A stretch of DNA of 64,000 nt from Leucothrix mucor DSM 2157 (GTDB lineage Bacteria; Pseudomonadota; Gammaproteobacteria; Thiotrichales; Thiotrichaceae). Positions within the stretch are counted from its first letter, which is position 1; every line of letters begins with the position of its first letter. The notes under the pieces were generated by a model that searched no databases, was not told where the DNA came from, and was given only the letters and a program-made list of their open reading frames with translations. Shown here in pieces: positions 9,679 to 18,643 of this stretch. The stretch covers positions 1,922,001 to 1,986,000 of the forward strand of contig NZ_ATTE01000001.1 in NCBI RefSeq assembly GCF_000419525.1, in the 5' to 3' direction. Made by a program: the position numbers and the translations under genes.

Positions 9679-11415
9679 ATGAATACAACGATTAAACTCT
9701 CGGTATCAAGCGTACTACTCGCTGGATTAATGACCGGATGTGGTCAACAACAATTTAAAGCCGGTGGTCAAATCACTGGTGGTCAGCAGGTCGCCGGCGG
9801 ACAACAAGTCTCTGGTGGCGCACAGGTAGCTGGAGGTCAACAGGTTGCTGGTGGACAGCAAGTCGCAGGAGGCCAACAGGTTTCTGGCGGTCAGCAGTAT
9901 GCTGCAGATCATCAAATGCAGACTCGCGTTGTTACCGATACACACTCACATAATATGCTGGTTGAGGCTGCGCGCATTTATGTGCCACTGCCAGCTGAGC
10001 ACGCTGCTAAGCCACCAGCAGTTGTTATGTACAAAAAGCCGGTTGCAGCAGCGCCTGCCCGAGTTGTACACCAGCCTAAACGCCATGTGCAAAAGCCGAA
10101 ACCAGTTGTTCAGCATCGCGGTATTGGTATGCCACCTGCACAACCTGGCCAGTGTTTTGCTAAGGTTAAAACACCCGCCAAGTTCCAAAACCGTGTTAAA
10201 CGCGTTCAGGTATCACCGGCTGTTAATAAGCGCGTACTAGTACGTGGCCCACAGTACACATGGATCAACCAGAAAGTTGTTGCTCGTGCTGCCACTCACC
10301 GCATGCAGTATGTCCCAGCGACATACCGCAATGTGACTAAGCGTATCTTAGTGAAGCCAGCCCATTACAAATGGCAGCGCGGTAAAACCGGCCCTATTAC
10401 TCGTATTGATAACATGACGGGTGAGATTCTGTGTCGCGTTAAAGTAGAAGCTGTTTACAAAACCATTACTCAAAAAGTAGTGGCGACACCTGCTCGCAAA
10501 ATTCGCAAGCATGTACCAGCTGTCTACCAGACAAAGAAGATCAAGAAACTGGTTTCACCAGCGCTTTACCGCACGATAAACACACCTGCTCGTTTCGTGA
10601 ATAAAAACTACCGTACCAAGGTGAGTGAAGAACGCTATTCATGGAAGCCAATTGCTTGTAAAACTCCGGGTGCACAAGCTGCTCCACGCCATGCAGCTAA
10701 AGCAACACCTAGACACTCAACCAACCCTAAAGTGGTTGCAGAGCAGCGTCGCTTAGCGAAAGAGTTTGATCAGCAGCAAAAAGTATTACGCCAGGAATGG
10801 TTGGTACAGGAAGCACAGCGCCAACGTGTCGCACAGGCAAAACAACGTCAGGCTGCAGCACAAAGAAAACATGCCCAGCAAGTAAGACAGCATCAAGCGC
10901 AACAACGTCAAGCTGCGGCACAAAGAAAGCATGCCCAACAAGCAAGGCAGCAGCAGGCACAACAGCGCCAAGCTCAATTGCAGAGACAACGCGCAGCGCA
11001 GCATCAGGCAGATTTAGCTCAGCAACGTCGAGCGGCTCAGATTCTGTTGGCACAACAGCACAAGCAGCAAGCCTATGCTAAGCCAAAGCAGCCAACGACT
11101 TACGTGAAGCCAGTGGCACATGCTCCGAAGCCAACCATGGTGTCGCATAGCCGTACAGTACAGCCGGTTGCTCCAAAACCTGCCGTACAACGCGCAGCCC
11201 CAGTCGGAGATTCTGCAGTAACTCCGTTGACGCGTGCAAATGCTGTCTACCGGATTCAGAAATCCCTGCAGCAGCGTGGTTACAACCCAGGTGAGATAGA
11301 TGGTCGCTTAGGACCCAGCACTGTAAAGGCACTAACAGCATTCCAGGAAAGTAAAGGCCTAAAAACCGGCACTTTGGATCGCGATACACTACGCGCACTT
11401 AACTTAGTTCAGTAA
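9679..11415 (+). CDS. Repeat-rich lipoprotein with C-terminal peptidoglycan-binding domain
   Basis: Protein of 578 residues, not a recognised named gene. N-terminus: lipoprotein signal ending LAGLMTGC (lipidated Cys21). Then eight tandem hexapeptides of the type GGQQVA/GGQQVS (about 29-75). A basic middle part (about 150-340) repeats a degenerate module of the form PA-x-Y-(R/K)-x-V-x-(K)-x-V, with two cysteines. Residues about 355-470 are a Gln/Ala/Arg-rich helical or coiled segment containing a 22-residue direct repeat around AAAQRKHAQQ. The last about 58 residues are a PG_binding_1 domain (IQKSLQQRGYNPGEIDGRLG, then TVKALTAFQ). The design suggests an envelope protein anchored in the membrane at one end and gripping peptidoglycan at the other. 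GGGGA-type ribosome site; own terminator; apparently monocistronic. Confidence 0.8.
   Translation: MNTTIKLSVSSVLLAGLMTGCGQQQFKAGGQITGGQQVAGGQQVSGGAQVAGGQQVAGGQQVAGGQQVSGGQQYAADHQMQTRVVTDTHSHNMLVEAARIYVPLPAEHAAKPPAVVMYKKPVAAAPARVVHQPKRHVQKPKPVVQHRGIGMPPAQPGQCFAKVKTPAKFQNRVKRVQVSPAVNKRVLVRGPQYTWINQKVVARAATHRMQYVPATYRNVTKRILVKPAHYKWQRGKTGPITRIDNMTGEILCRVKVEAVYKTITQKVVATPARKIRKHVPAVYQTKKIKKLVSPALYRTINTPARFVNKNYRTKVSEERYSWKPIACKTPGAQAAPRHAAKATPRHSTNPKVVAEQRRLAKEFDQQQKVLRQEWLVQEAQRQRVAQAKQRQAAAQRKHAQQVRQHQAQQRQAAAQRKHAQQARQQQAQQRQAQLQRQRAAQHQADLAQQRRAAQILLAQQHKQQAYAKPKQPTTYVKPVAHAPKPTMVSHSRTVQPVAPKPAVQRAAPVGDSAVTPLTRANAVYRIQKSLQQRGYNPGEIDGRLGPSTVKALTAFQESKGLKTGTLDRDTLRALNLVQ
9763..9903 (+). repeat. 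Tandem 18-bp repeats encoding GGQQVA/S hexapeptides
   Basis: Eight consecutive units encode GGQIT, then GGQQVA, GGQQVS, GGAQVA, GGQQVA, GGQQVA, GGQQVS and GGQQYA. Codon choice varies between units (GGT/GGC/GGA, GTC/GTA/GTT), so the array is old or under protein-level selection rather than freshly expanded. Confidence 0.85.
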
Positions 11416-11440
11416 TACCGGTTAATCGCTAGTTGATCAT

Positions 11441-11471
11441 AAAAAGGCTTACCCTCGGGTAGGCCTTTTTT
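11441..11471 (+). terminator. Rho-independent terminator after the repeat lipoprotein gene
   Basis: AAAAAGGC pairs with GCCTTTTT, continued by TACCC/GGGTA, giving a long hairpin that ends in six T. Confidence 0.85.
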
Positions 11472-11568
11472 AATTGCTACTTTCCATTAGTCGGTATAAA
11501 CCTTATGATTAATCTCAAATTTTAGGGCAGCGATAGCTGGCACTGTTTTCTTGAGAGGCATAAAAATA

Positions 11569-13044
11569 ATGACAGTCAATAAGGGTATTTTGCTAGGTAA
11601 AGGCGATCATCAGGTATTTTTGGATCCCCGCTTTGCCAACCGACACGGTTTAATCGCAGGCGCAACCGGTACCGGCAAGACAATTTCACTACAAGTTTTG
11701 ACCGAAGGCTTCTCCCGCATGGGCGTTCCGGTCTTTCTCTCAGATATTAAAGGCGACCTAAGCGGCATCACGCAAGCAGGTAAACCACACGCGAAAGTTG
11801 ATGAACGTATTGAGAAAATCGGCATCACGGATTATCTGGCTGAAGATTTTCCCGTTGTATTCTGGGATCTATTTGGTAAAAAAGGCCACCCAGTACGTAC
11901 GACCATCACCGACATGGGGCCACTGCTGCTAGCCAGACTACTAGGGCTTAATGACACTCAGGAAGGCATTCTCAATATTGCTTTTAAGTTTGCTGATGAA
12001 GAAGGCCTGCTCCTGTTAGACCTTAAAGACCTTCGTTCGGTACTTAATTATGTTGGTGAGAACCGTGCCAGCTTTCAAACACTGTATGGGAATATCAGTA
12101 CCGCCTCGATTGGAGCCATCTTAAGAGACCTGCTAGTACTTGAGCAACAAGGCGCGGAAGACTTTTTTGGTGAGCCGGCTCTGGATATCTGGGACTTTAT
12201 GCGCACCGGCAACAAGGGCTACGGCCAGATCAATATCTTGTCTGCCGATGAGCTAATGATGAAACCTCAGCTGTATGCCACCTTCTTGCTTTGGTTACTC
12301 TCTGAACTGTTTGAAACACTTCCCGAAGTCGGCGACTTAGATAAACCACGCTTGGTGTTCTTCTTTGATGAAGCCCATTTACTGTTTGATGATGCACCTG
12401 ATGCCTTAGTGAATAAGGTAGAACAAGTGGTTAAGCTAATTCGCTCAAAAGGTGTCGGCATCTACTTTGTTACTCAAAACCCACTGGATATTCCGGATGG
12501 CGTACTGAGCCAATTGGGTAATCGCATACAACATGCACTGCGCGCATTCACACCAAAAGACCAAAAAGCAGTTCGCGCTGCGGCGCAGACTTTCCGAGCC
12601 AACCCAGACCTTGATACCGAAGAGACCATTACCCAACTTGGCGTTGGTGAGGCGCTGGTATCCGTATTACAGGAACAAGGCATTCCGGGCATTGTCCAAA
12701 AGACGTTAATCTGCCCTCCTCGCTCGCTGATTGGCCCTGCTCCGGATGGCGCAGTTGAACAAACTATTCGTTCAAGCCCACTCAATGGTCGATATGAAAC
12801 GATGGTTGATCGTGAGTCGGCCTATGAAATTCTTAATGTGCGCGCAGTACAGGCAGAGCGAGACAGACAAGCAGCCGCATTACAGCAAGCGCAAGTCAAG
12901 GCAGCTAAACCCAACACTCGCAGCCGAAGCTCTAACCGACAAAGTGTTGGTGAAGCCTTCGCCAAAACCGTGGCGCGCTCAGTTGCTTCAAGATTAGGAA
13001 CACAAATCGTACGCGGTTTACTCGGATCATTATTTCGTAAGTAA
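11569..13044 (+). CDS. HerA-like/YjgR family ATPase (DUF853)
   Basis: Homologue of E. coli YjgR, a cytosolic P-loop ATPase of the HerA/FtsK superfamily whose role is not established. The ATG at 11569 lies 10 bp after GAGAGG and gives 491 residues; an in-frame ATG at 11551 is less well placed. Visible motifs: Walker A GATGTGKT near residue 33, FLSDIKGDLSGI, Walker B LVFFFDEAHLLF, VTQNPLDIP (sensor/arginine region), and the family C-terminus with VLQEQGIP and a low-complexity basic tail ahead of a hydrophobic end. No partner nuclease (NurA) is nearby. Confidence 0.88.
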   Translation: MTVNKGILLGKGDHQVFLDPRFANRHGLIAGATGTGKTISLQVLTEGFSRMGVPVFLSDIKGDLSGITQAGKPHAKVDERIEKIGITDYLAEDFPVVFWDLFGKKGHPVRTTITDMGPLLLARLLGLNDTQEGILNIAFKFADEEGLLLLDLKDLRSVLNYVGENRASFQTLYGNISTASIGAILRDLLVLEQQGAEDFFGEPALDIWDFMRTGNKGYGQINILSADELMMKPQLYATFLLWLLSELFETLPEVGDLDKPRLVFFFDEAHLLFDDAPDALVNKVEQVVKLIRSKGVGIYFVTQNPLDIPDGVLSQLGNRIQHALRAFTPKDQKAVRAAAQTFRANPDLDTEETITQLGVGEALVSVLQEQGIPGIVQKTLICPPRSLIGPAPDGAVEQTIRSSPLNGRYETMVDRESAYEILNVRAVQAERDRQAAALQQAQVKAAKPNTRSRSSNRQSVGEAFAKTVARSVASRLGTQIVRGLLGSLFRK

Positions 13045-13176
13045 AAGATGGCCTTAAAAATCGGTTAGAAAGCTGGCTCATTTTTATATTACAGAGTAAA
13101 ATCCCACAAAATTTCTCTAACGACAGCTAACTTCCGACAAAAAACGATTTTTGTAGATTTCCTAGAAATTAACAAC

Positions 13177-13234
13177 CATGTCAAAGTCGACATTTTGACA
13201 TGGATTTGTGGTCTATTTTTATTCTAAATAGACC
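13177..13234 (+). promoter_or_regulatory. Two adjacent perfect inverted repeats ahead of accB
   Basis: First dyad: CATGTCAAA (13177-13185) and TTTGACATG (13194-13202), 8-nt loop. Second: GGTCTATTT (13210-13218) and AAATAGACC (13226-13234), 7-nt loop. Only 7 bp separate them; they lie 56 bp before the accB start in an otherwise AT-rich 245-bp gap. They may be operators or leader hairpins; neither ends in a T-run. Confidence 0.5.
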
Positions 13235-13289
13235 TTGGTCATCGAAACGCTTAGCTGTACTCACTCAAATTACCAAAGGGGATGCCTAG

Positions 13290-13739
13290 ATGGATGTTCG
13301 AAAAATTAAAACGCTGATTGAACTCATTAACAGCAGCGACATTGCTGAGATAGAAATCATTGAAGGCGAAGAGTCGGTTAGAATCTCTCGTTATAGCTCA
13401 GCAGCACCCGTACAAATGGCCGCACCTGCACCCGTTGCTGCAGCTCCTGCGATTGGCGCACCTGCTCAGGCACCTGCCGCAGCTCTTGCACCAGAAGCTG
13501 AAAAAGGCGAACTGATTGAATCACCAATGGTTGGTACTTTCTACCGCGCATCATCACCAACAGCCAAAGCCTTTGTTGAAGTTGGCCAGACTGTTTCTGT
13601 TGGCGATCCGCTATGCATTATCGAAGCAATGAAAATGCTGAACCAGATCGAATCAGAAAAATCAGGCGTCATCACCAAGGTGTTGGTTGAAAATGAACAA
13701 CCAGTTGAGTTTGGACAGCCTTTGTTTGTGATTGAATAA
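13290..13739 (+). CDS. accB: Biotin carboxyl carrier protein of acetyl-CoA carboxylase
   Basis: Carries the biotin that shuttles CO2 between AccC and the carboxyltransferase in the first step of fatty acid synthesis. 149 residues: N-terminal helix ([19 protein letters not shown]), an Ala/Pro linker (about 38-70) and the biotinyl domain with EAMKM, Lys115 being the biotinylated residue, plus the thumb region ([13 protein letters not shown]) typical of AccB. CAAAGGGGATG sits upstream. Followed after 14 bp by accC. In E. coli accBC is autoregulated by AccB; the dyads upstream are candidates for control here. Confidence 0.97.
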   Translation: MDVRKIKTLIELINSSDIAEIEIIEGEESVRISRYSSAAPVQMAAPAPVAAAPAIGAPAQAPAAALAPEAEKGELIESPMVGTFYRASSPTAKAFVEVGQTVSVGDPLCIIEAMKMLNQIESEKSGVITKVLVENEQPVEFGQPLFVIE

Positions 13740-13753
13740 CCCCGGGATTTCGC

Positions 13754-15100
13754 ATGATTAAGAAACTGCTAATAGCAAACCGGGGTGAAATTGCACTCCG
13801 TATCTTACGCGCCTGTCGGGAGATGGGAATCAAAACCGTCGCAGTTCACTCAACTGCTGACCGTGATTTAAAACATGTACGCCTAGCCGATGAGTCTGTC
13901 TGTATCGGACCAGCCTCCTCCACTGACAGCTATCTGAACATTCCAGCGATCATTAGTGCCGCTGAAGTGACTGATGCCGATGCGATCCACCCAGGTTACG
14001 GCTTTCTCTCTGAGAATGCAGACTTTGCCGAGCGTGTAGAGTCCAGCGGCTTTGTGTTTGTTGGACCACGTGCCAAGACTATTCGCCTGATGGGCGATAA
14101 AATTTCTGCTAAAGAAGCCATGCTGAAGACCAATGTACCTTGCGTACCTGGCTCTGAAGGCGCGATCCCAGAAGACCCAGCTGAAGCCTTGGCGATGGGT
14201 GACAGAATTGGCTACCCAGTTATCATCAAAGCTACCGGTGGCGGTGGTGGACGTGGTATGCGCGTGGTGCATAAGCGCGAAGCTCTGATTGACTCCATCA
14301 TCCTGACTAAAAGTGAAGCACGCGGTGCCTTTGGTAATGACGTGGTTTACATGGAGAAATACCTGCAAGCTCCTCGTCATATCGAGTTTCAGGTATTGGC
14401 TGACTCCTTTGGTAATGCGATTCACCTATGTGAACGTGATTGCTCAATGCAGCGTCGTCACCAAAAAGTGGTTGAAGAAGCACCAGCGCCAGGCATTACT
14501 CCTGAGCAGCGCAACCGCATGGGCGCAATTTTGACTAAAGCCTGTAGCGAAATTGGCTACCGTGGCGCGGGAACCTTTGAATTCCTGTATGAAAACGGTG
14601 AGTTTTACTTCATTGAAATGAATACACGTCTGCAGGTTGAGCATCCGGTTACTGAGATGATCACAGGTGTTGACTTGGTGAAACAGCAACTGCTGATTGC
14701 CTCTGGCGAGAAGCTGATGATCAAGCAGGAAGATATTGTTCCTAAAGGTCATGCCATTGAGTGCCGTATTAATGCGGAAGACCCAAACACCTTTATGCCA
14801 TCACCGGGTAAAATTGAGCGCTTCCACCAGCCAGGCGGCTTAGGCGTTCGAGTTGATTCTCATGTGTATGGTGGCTATACGGTTCCGCCCTATTACGACT
14901 CGATGATAGGCAAACTGATCGTTCACGGTGAAGACCGCGCGGGTGCAATTGCTCGCATGGAAGGTGCTTTGGAAGAAATGGTGATTGAAGGCATTAAAAC
15001 CAATATTGACCTCCAGCGTCGCATTATCACCGACCCTGCCTTTATCAAAGGTGGTGCGGATATTCATTACCTTGAAAAGAAGCTAGGAATCCAAAGCTAA
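13754..15100 (+). CDS. accC: Biotin carboxylase subunit of acetyl-CoA carboxylase
   Basis: ATP-dependent carboxylation of biotin on AccB. 448 residues, the usual length. Motifs in order: N-terminal [26 protein letters not shown]-grasp glycine loop GGGGRGMR, the catalytic HIEFQVLAD and [24 protein letters not shown] and the C-terminal [13 protein letters not shown]. The stop overlaps the start of prmA by one base (TAATG), so translation is likely coupled. Confidence 0.98.
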   Translation: MIKKLLIANRGEIALRILRACREMGIKTVAVHSTADRDLKHVRLADESVCIGPASSTDSYLNIPAIISAAEVTDADAIHPGYGFLSENADFAERVESSGFVFVGPRAKTIRLMGDKISAKEAMLKTNVPCVPGSEGAIPEDPAEALAMGDRIGYPVIIKATGGGGGRGMRVVHKREALIDSIILTKSEARGAFGNDVVYMEKYLQAPRHIEFQVLADSFGNAIHLCERDCSMQRRHQKVVEEAPAPGITPEQRNRMGAILTKACSEIGYRGAGTFEFLYENGEFYFIEMNTRLQVEHPVTEMITGVDLVKQQLLIASGEKLMIKQEDIVPKGHAIECRINAEDPNTFMPSPGKIERFHQPGGLGVRVDSHVYGGYTVPPYYDSMIGKLIVHGEDRAGAIARMEGALEEMVIEGIKTNIDLQRRIITDPAFIKGGADIHYLEKKLGIQS

Positions 15101-15984
15101 TGTGGTTTCAATTGATTTGTCAGACCTCCCAAAAAGGCGAAGCGCTCATCAGTGAGGCGGCCGAGAACATGGGCGCAGCCTCCGTTACACTCAGTGATGC
15201 GGGCGATGTACCAGTACTTGAGCCACTGCCCAATGAGACACCACTGTGGGACGACATCATCGTCACGATCTTATTTCGTGAAGAAGATAAGCCCTTAGCG
15301 GATGCCTTAGAGCGGCAGCTTGAAGAAAACCGAGAGGCTTGGCAGATCAGTAAGCTACACCAGGAAGTTTTGGAAGAACAAGTTTGGGAACGCATGTGGA
15401 TGAAGGATTTTCATCCCATGTGTTTTGGCGAGCGCTTATGGATTTATCCTAGCTGGTCAGAAACTCCGGATGATGATACCGTTAAAATCCTACTCGATCC
15501 CGGCTTGGCTTTTGGTACAGGGACTCACCCGACGACCTCTTTATGCTTGCAATGGTTAGATCAGAATCCTCCAGTTGGTGCCAGCGTAATCGACTATGGT
15601 TGTGGTAGCGGCATTCTAGCGATTGCGGCGATTAAGCTTGGAGCGACACACGTCCAAGCGACCGATATTGATCCTCAAGCGCTGACTGCAACTCACGACA
15701 ACCAAGAAAAGAACGGCATTCAAGACGAGCAAATCAGCGCCTGTCTTCCTGAAGATATGCCTGAGATGCAAGCCGACTTAATGCTGGCAAATATATTGTG
15801 TGGACCACTGATCGAACTCTCTCAAACACTTTGCCAAATGACTAAACCCGGTGGAATGGTTGTGTTATCGGGCGTGCTTGCTGAGCAAGTTCCATTATTG
15901 CAGGAAGCTTATCAAGCCCATTGTGATGATATTCAGTTTGCTGAACAGGATGGCTGGGTTAGGATGACCGCTCAAGTTCGGTAA
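15100..15984 (+). CDS. prmA: Ribosomal protein L11 methyltransferase
   Basis: Trimethylates ribosomal protein L11 using S-adenosylmethionine. 294 residues, the family length: N-terminal substrate-recognition domain with the EEQVWERMWMKDFHPM segment, then the Rossmann methyltransferase with FGTGTHPTT, SAM-binding VIDYGCGSGILAIAA, TDIDPQA and LMLANILCGPL (catalytic-region NILAxPL type). Directly coupled to accC, as in Pseudomonas and relatives. Confidence 0.96.
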   Translation: MWFQLICQTSQKGEALISEAAENMGAASVTLSDAGDVPVLEPLPNETPLWDDIIVTILFREEDKPLADALERQLEENREAWQISKLHQEVLEEQVWERMWMKDFHPMCFGERLWIYPSWSETPDDDTVKILLDPGLAFGTGTHPTTSLCLQWLDQNPPVGASVIDYGCGSGILAIAAIKLGATHVQATDIDPQALTATHDNQEKNGIQDEQISACLPEDMPEMQADLMLANILCGPLIELSQTLCQMTKPGGMVVLSGVLAEQVPLLQEAYQAHCDDIQFAEQDGWVRMTAQVR

Positions 15985-15998
15985 CAACGAAAAACATT

Positions 15999-16679
15999 AT
16001 GTATACCCGCTGTACGCACTGTAAGGCCGTTTTTAGGGTCACAATGAAAGAACTCACCGCCGCGCAAGGAAAGCTGCGCTGCGGTGAGTGTGCGTCCGTG
16101 TTTAACGCAATGGAAACGCTATCCACCAAATTACCGGGGCTAGATGATAACAATGAGCAAATGCCCTTTGATTCGCTGAATAAACAGTCCAAACGCGAGC
16201 AATACCAGCGCGACCCCAGCACGACCAAAACAAATACCGCCAAAACCAAGCAGACGACCAGTAACAACTTTTCATCGAAGCGCTGGCTTCCTCTCGCCCT
16301 AATCGTATTACTCAGCGGTATTCTTGCGACTCAAGCTTGGCTGACACAAGATTTATGGTTTGGCGGCGGAAGAGCCCCTGATAAAATCAAGACCATCAGC
16401 CGCAAAGTGTTTGCCCACCCTAGCGAGCCAGATGCATTAATTATAACGGCTTCAATTCGAAACGATGCCGACACAGCTCAACCCTTTCCATACCTTGAAA
16501 CCCAATTACTGGATGCTAATAACAAGATCATAGCACTCAGGCGTTTTAAGCCTCAGGAGTACTATGAACAATACACTCAAGGTAGCCTGCTAAAAAGTAA
16601 TGAGACCATTTCAATACGCCTGAAAATCCAAGATCCGCCTGGAAATCGTGCCAAACGATTCGAGTTCAATTACCTTTGA
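15999..16679 (+). CDS. Zinc-ribbon and DUF3426 membrane protein
   Basis: 226 residues. The N-terminal MJ0042-type zinc finger has Cys5-x2-Cys8 and Cys28-x2-Cys31; a hydrophilic linker follows, one transmembrane helix (about 96-116, LPLALIVLLSGILATQAWLT) and a periplasmic DUF3426 domain with QPFPYLETQLLDANN and ALRRFKPQEYY. The same gene sits between prmA and dusB in Pseudomonas-type genomes. Function unknown; the single-pass topology puts the finger in the cytoplasm. It overlaps nothing and the dusB start lies 16 bp downstream. Confidence 0.88.
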   Translation: MYTRCTHCKAVFRVTMKELTAAQGKLRCGECASVFNAMETLSTKLPGLDDNNEQMPFDSLNKQSKREQYQRDPSTTKTNTAKTKQTTSNNFSSKRWLPLALIVLLSGILATQAWLTQDLWFGGGRAPDKIKTISRKVFAHPSEPDALIITASIRNDADTAQPFPYLETQLLDANNKIIALRRFKPQEYYEQYTQGSLLKSNETISIRLKIQDPPGNRAKRFEFNYL

Positions 16680-16695
16680 TAAGCACCACTGCCTC

Positions 16696-17721
16696 ATGTT
16701 AAAAATCGCTCACTTCAAACTTACAAGCCCCGTACTACAAGCGCCGATGGCTGGTGTTACTGACCGCCTTTATCGGGACTTAGTCCGCCAACACGGCGCG
16801 GGACTAGCCACTTCTGAGATGATCACCAGTGATTTGAGCTTACTAAATACCCGCAAGACCCAACTACGCCTACCTCAGATGGACGAGGATGGCCCCAGAA
16901 GCATCCAAATCGTTGGTACCGACCCTAAAGTCATGGCTGAAGCCGCGCGCTTCTACGCCTCTCAAGGGGCACAGATAATTGACATAAATTTCGGATGTCC
17001 GGTCAAAAAAGTAGCAGGCAGTAAGAAACTGGCAGGCTCCGCCCTACTCAAGGACGAACAGCAGGTGGAACAAATTATTCGTAGTGTTGTCAATGCTATA
17101 GACATACCGGTTACGATTAAATACCGAACAGGCTGGGATATGAAGTCGCGCAATGCCATTCGTATTGGACAGATTGCGGAAGATTGCGGCGTTTCTGCCT
17201 TGGCCCTACACGGAAGAACCAGAGAGGACAAATATCGTCCATTTGCCGAGTACGAAACTATTCGACAAGTAAAAAAACATGTTAATATTCCAGTGATAGC
17301 TAATGGGGACATCTCAAGCAGTGACAAAGCGGCTTACGTTTTTGACTACACTGGGGCTGATGGAATTATGATCGGGCGAGGTTCTTTTGGACGCCCTTGG
17401 ATATTTGCAGAGATCAACCAAAAGCTATTTGGAATTAACTATAGCAGTGAGCTGACCGATGAGTACAAGTGCCAAACAGCAGTTGAACACGTTGAACGCT
17501 CGTATGATATAAATTGTTACAATCCCGAGAGTAAATTGCTGATTAATACCACTAATCAACCAGTGCGTACCGCCGATCATTCTCGAATTGCTAACAAAAT
17601 AATCAACTGGTATTTATTAAGCATGTCGACCCAAACGGATGCGAGGTCTAAAATACTGAGCAGTAGAACCCCCGGCGAACAGTTGTCATTATTTAAGGAA
17701 GCGATATATGCCACACTGTAA
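16696..17721 (+). CDS. dusB: tRNA-dihydrouridine synthase B
   Basis: FMN enzyme that reduces uridine to dihydrouridine in tRNA (U17 for DusB). The ATG at 16696 opens with MLKIAHFKLTSPVLQAPMAGVTDR and gives 341 residues; the frame extends 48 bp further upstream into the previous gene. Recognisable: SEMITSD, QIVGTDPKVMAEAA, DINFGCPVKKV with catalytic Cys101, KYRTGW, LHGRTREDKY, IPVIANGDI and GADGIMIGRGSFGRPW. The C-terminal RNA-binding helical domain is divergent: the usual ARKH-x-x-WY is ANKIINWY, and a stretch around NPESKLLINTTNQ has no counterpart I know. It precedes fis, the standard arrangement. Confidence 0.93.
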   Translation: MLKIAHFKLTSPVLQAPMAGVTDRLYRDLVRQHGAGLATSEMITSDLSLLNTRKTQLRLPQMDEDGPRSIQIVGTDPKVMAEAARFYASQGAQIIDINFGCPVKKVAGSKKLAGSALLKDEQQVEQIIRSVVNAIDIPVTIKYRTGWDMKSRNAIRIGQIAEDCGVSALALHGRTREDKYRPFAEYETIRQVKKHVNIPVIANGDISSSDKAAYVFDYTGADGIMIGRGSFGRPWIFAEINQKLFGINYSSELTDEYKCQTAVEHVERSYDINCYNPESKLLINTTNQPVRTADHSRIANKIINWYLLSMSTQTDARSKILSSRTPGEQLSLFKEAIYATL

Positions 17722-17820
17722 CCCGTCTACAACACGCTGAGTTTACCCGATATACATCTGATTGTGTCCTGACATAATCACACACAACCCCCATAAAATA
17801 ATATACAGGTCACGTGAACA

Positions 17821-18069
17821 ATGACAAATACACCACTTAACGCAGACTCGCTGTCTGAGGCAACTGACAAGGCCGTATCGGACTATCTCGAGCTGTTAGG
17901 AGATCACGAAGCAACGAATTTATACCGTCAGGTTGTGGATGAAGTTGAACGCCCTTTATTGGAAGTCATCATGAAGCACACCCGCGGCAATCAGTCAAAA
18001 GCAGCGACCTGCTTAGGCATGAACCGTGCGACACTGAGATCAAAGCTAAAGCGTCACGGCTTGCTTTAA
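17821..18069 (+). CDS. fis: DNA-binding protein Fis
   Basis: Nucleoid-associated regulator of rRNA transcription and DNA topology. 82 residues, shorter than the 98 of E. coli and close to Pseudomonas Fis, lacking part of the flexible N-terminal arm. The C-terminal helix-turn-helix is clear: LEVIMKHTRGNQSKAATCLG, then NRATLRSKLKRHGL. Lies 99 bp after dusB and is probably transcribed with it; a strong bidirectional hairpin follows. Confidence 0.95.
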   Translation: MTNTPLNADSLSEATDKAVSDYLELLGDHEATNLYRQVVDEVERPLLEVIMKHTRGNQSKAATCLGMNRATLRSKLKRHGLL

Positions 18070-18092
18070 TCAGTAAAGATAGTGCCCTATTT

Positions 18093-18134
18093 ATGAGGCA
18101 TTCATTGCTTAAACCAAAGCTTGGAATGCCTCAT
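18093..18134. terminator. Bidirectional terminator between fis and ispF
   Basis: ATGAGGCATTC (18093-18103) and GAATGCCTCAT (18124-18134) are perfect 11-bp arms with a 20-nt loop, flanked by AT-rich sequence on both sides (ATTTATG before, TAAATTATTTTT after). It serves the convergent fis and ispF operons. Confidence 0.75.
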
Positions 18135-18154
18135 TAAATTATTTTTGTTTTGAG

Positions 18155-18643
18155 CTAAACGCTAGCCTTAGCCAGCAACAATACAGCGCTAGCGGCAATT
18201 CCCTGCTTCTTCCCTACAAAGCCCAAACCTTCAGTCGTCGTTGCTTTAATGCCAATCTGATCGACATCAACCTTCAAATCTTCAGCCACCAATGCCCGCA
18301 TCGTATCAATATGTGGCGCCATTTTCGGTGCTTGCGCCATGATCACACAGTCCATATTCATCAAGCTATAGCCTTTATCCAGCACTAGCTGATACACATG
18401 ACGTAGCAATATCCGACTATCAATATTTTCAAAATCAGCCGAGGTATCCGGAAAGTGTTTTCCGATATCACCCAAGGCCAATGCACCCAGCAAGGCATCA
18501 CAGATTGCATGCAGCAAGACGTCGCCATCCGAGTGAGCAACAAAACCCGCCTCATAAGGAATAGTGACGCCACCCAGCACAATATGATCACCAAGACCAA
18601 AGGCATGAACATCATAGCCATTTCCGATGCGCATATTCGTCAT
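18155..18643 (-). CDS. ispF: 2-C-methyl-D-erythritol 2,4-cyclodiphosphate synthase
   Basis: MEP-pathway enzyme that cyclises CDP-ME 2-phosphate, releasing CMP. 162 residues with the family blocks [13 protein letters not shown] (metal Asp and His), [27 protein letters not shown] and [19 protein letters not shown]. The ATG at 18643 overlaps the ispD stop (ATGA), so I take it rather than the ATG three codons later. Last gene of the pyrG-kdsA-eno-ftsB-ispD-ispF run. Confidence 0.97.
   Translation of the reverse strand: MTNMRIGNGYDVHAFGLGDHIVLGGVTIPYEAGFVAHSDGDVLLHAICDALLGALALGDIGKHFPDTSADFENIDSRILLRHVYQLVLDKGYSLMNMDCVIMAQAPKMAPHIDTMRALVAEDLKVDVDQIGIKATTTEGLGFVGKKQGIAASAVLLLAKASV

Noticed and set aside
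10727-11053. 108-residue minus-strand frame opposite the Gln-rich segment of the lipoprotein
   Set aside because: Compositional shadow of CAG/CAA repeats; no start signals or similarity.
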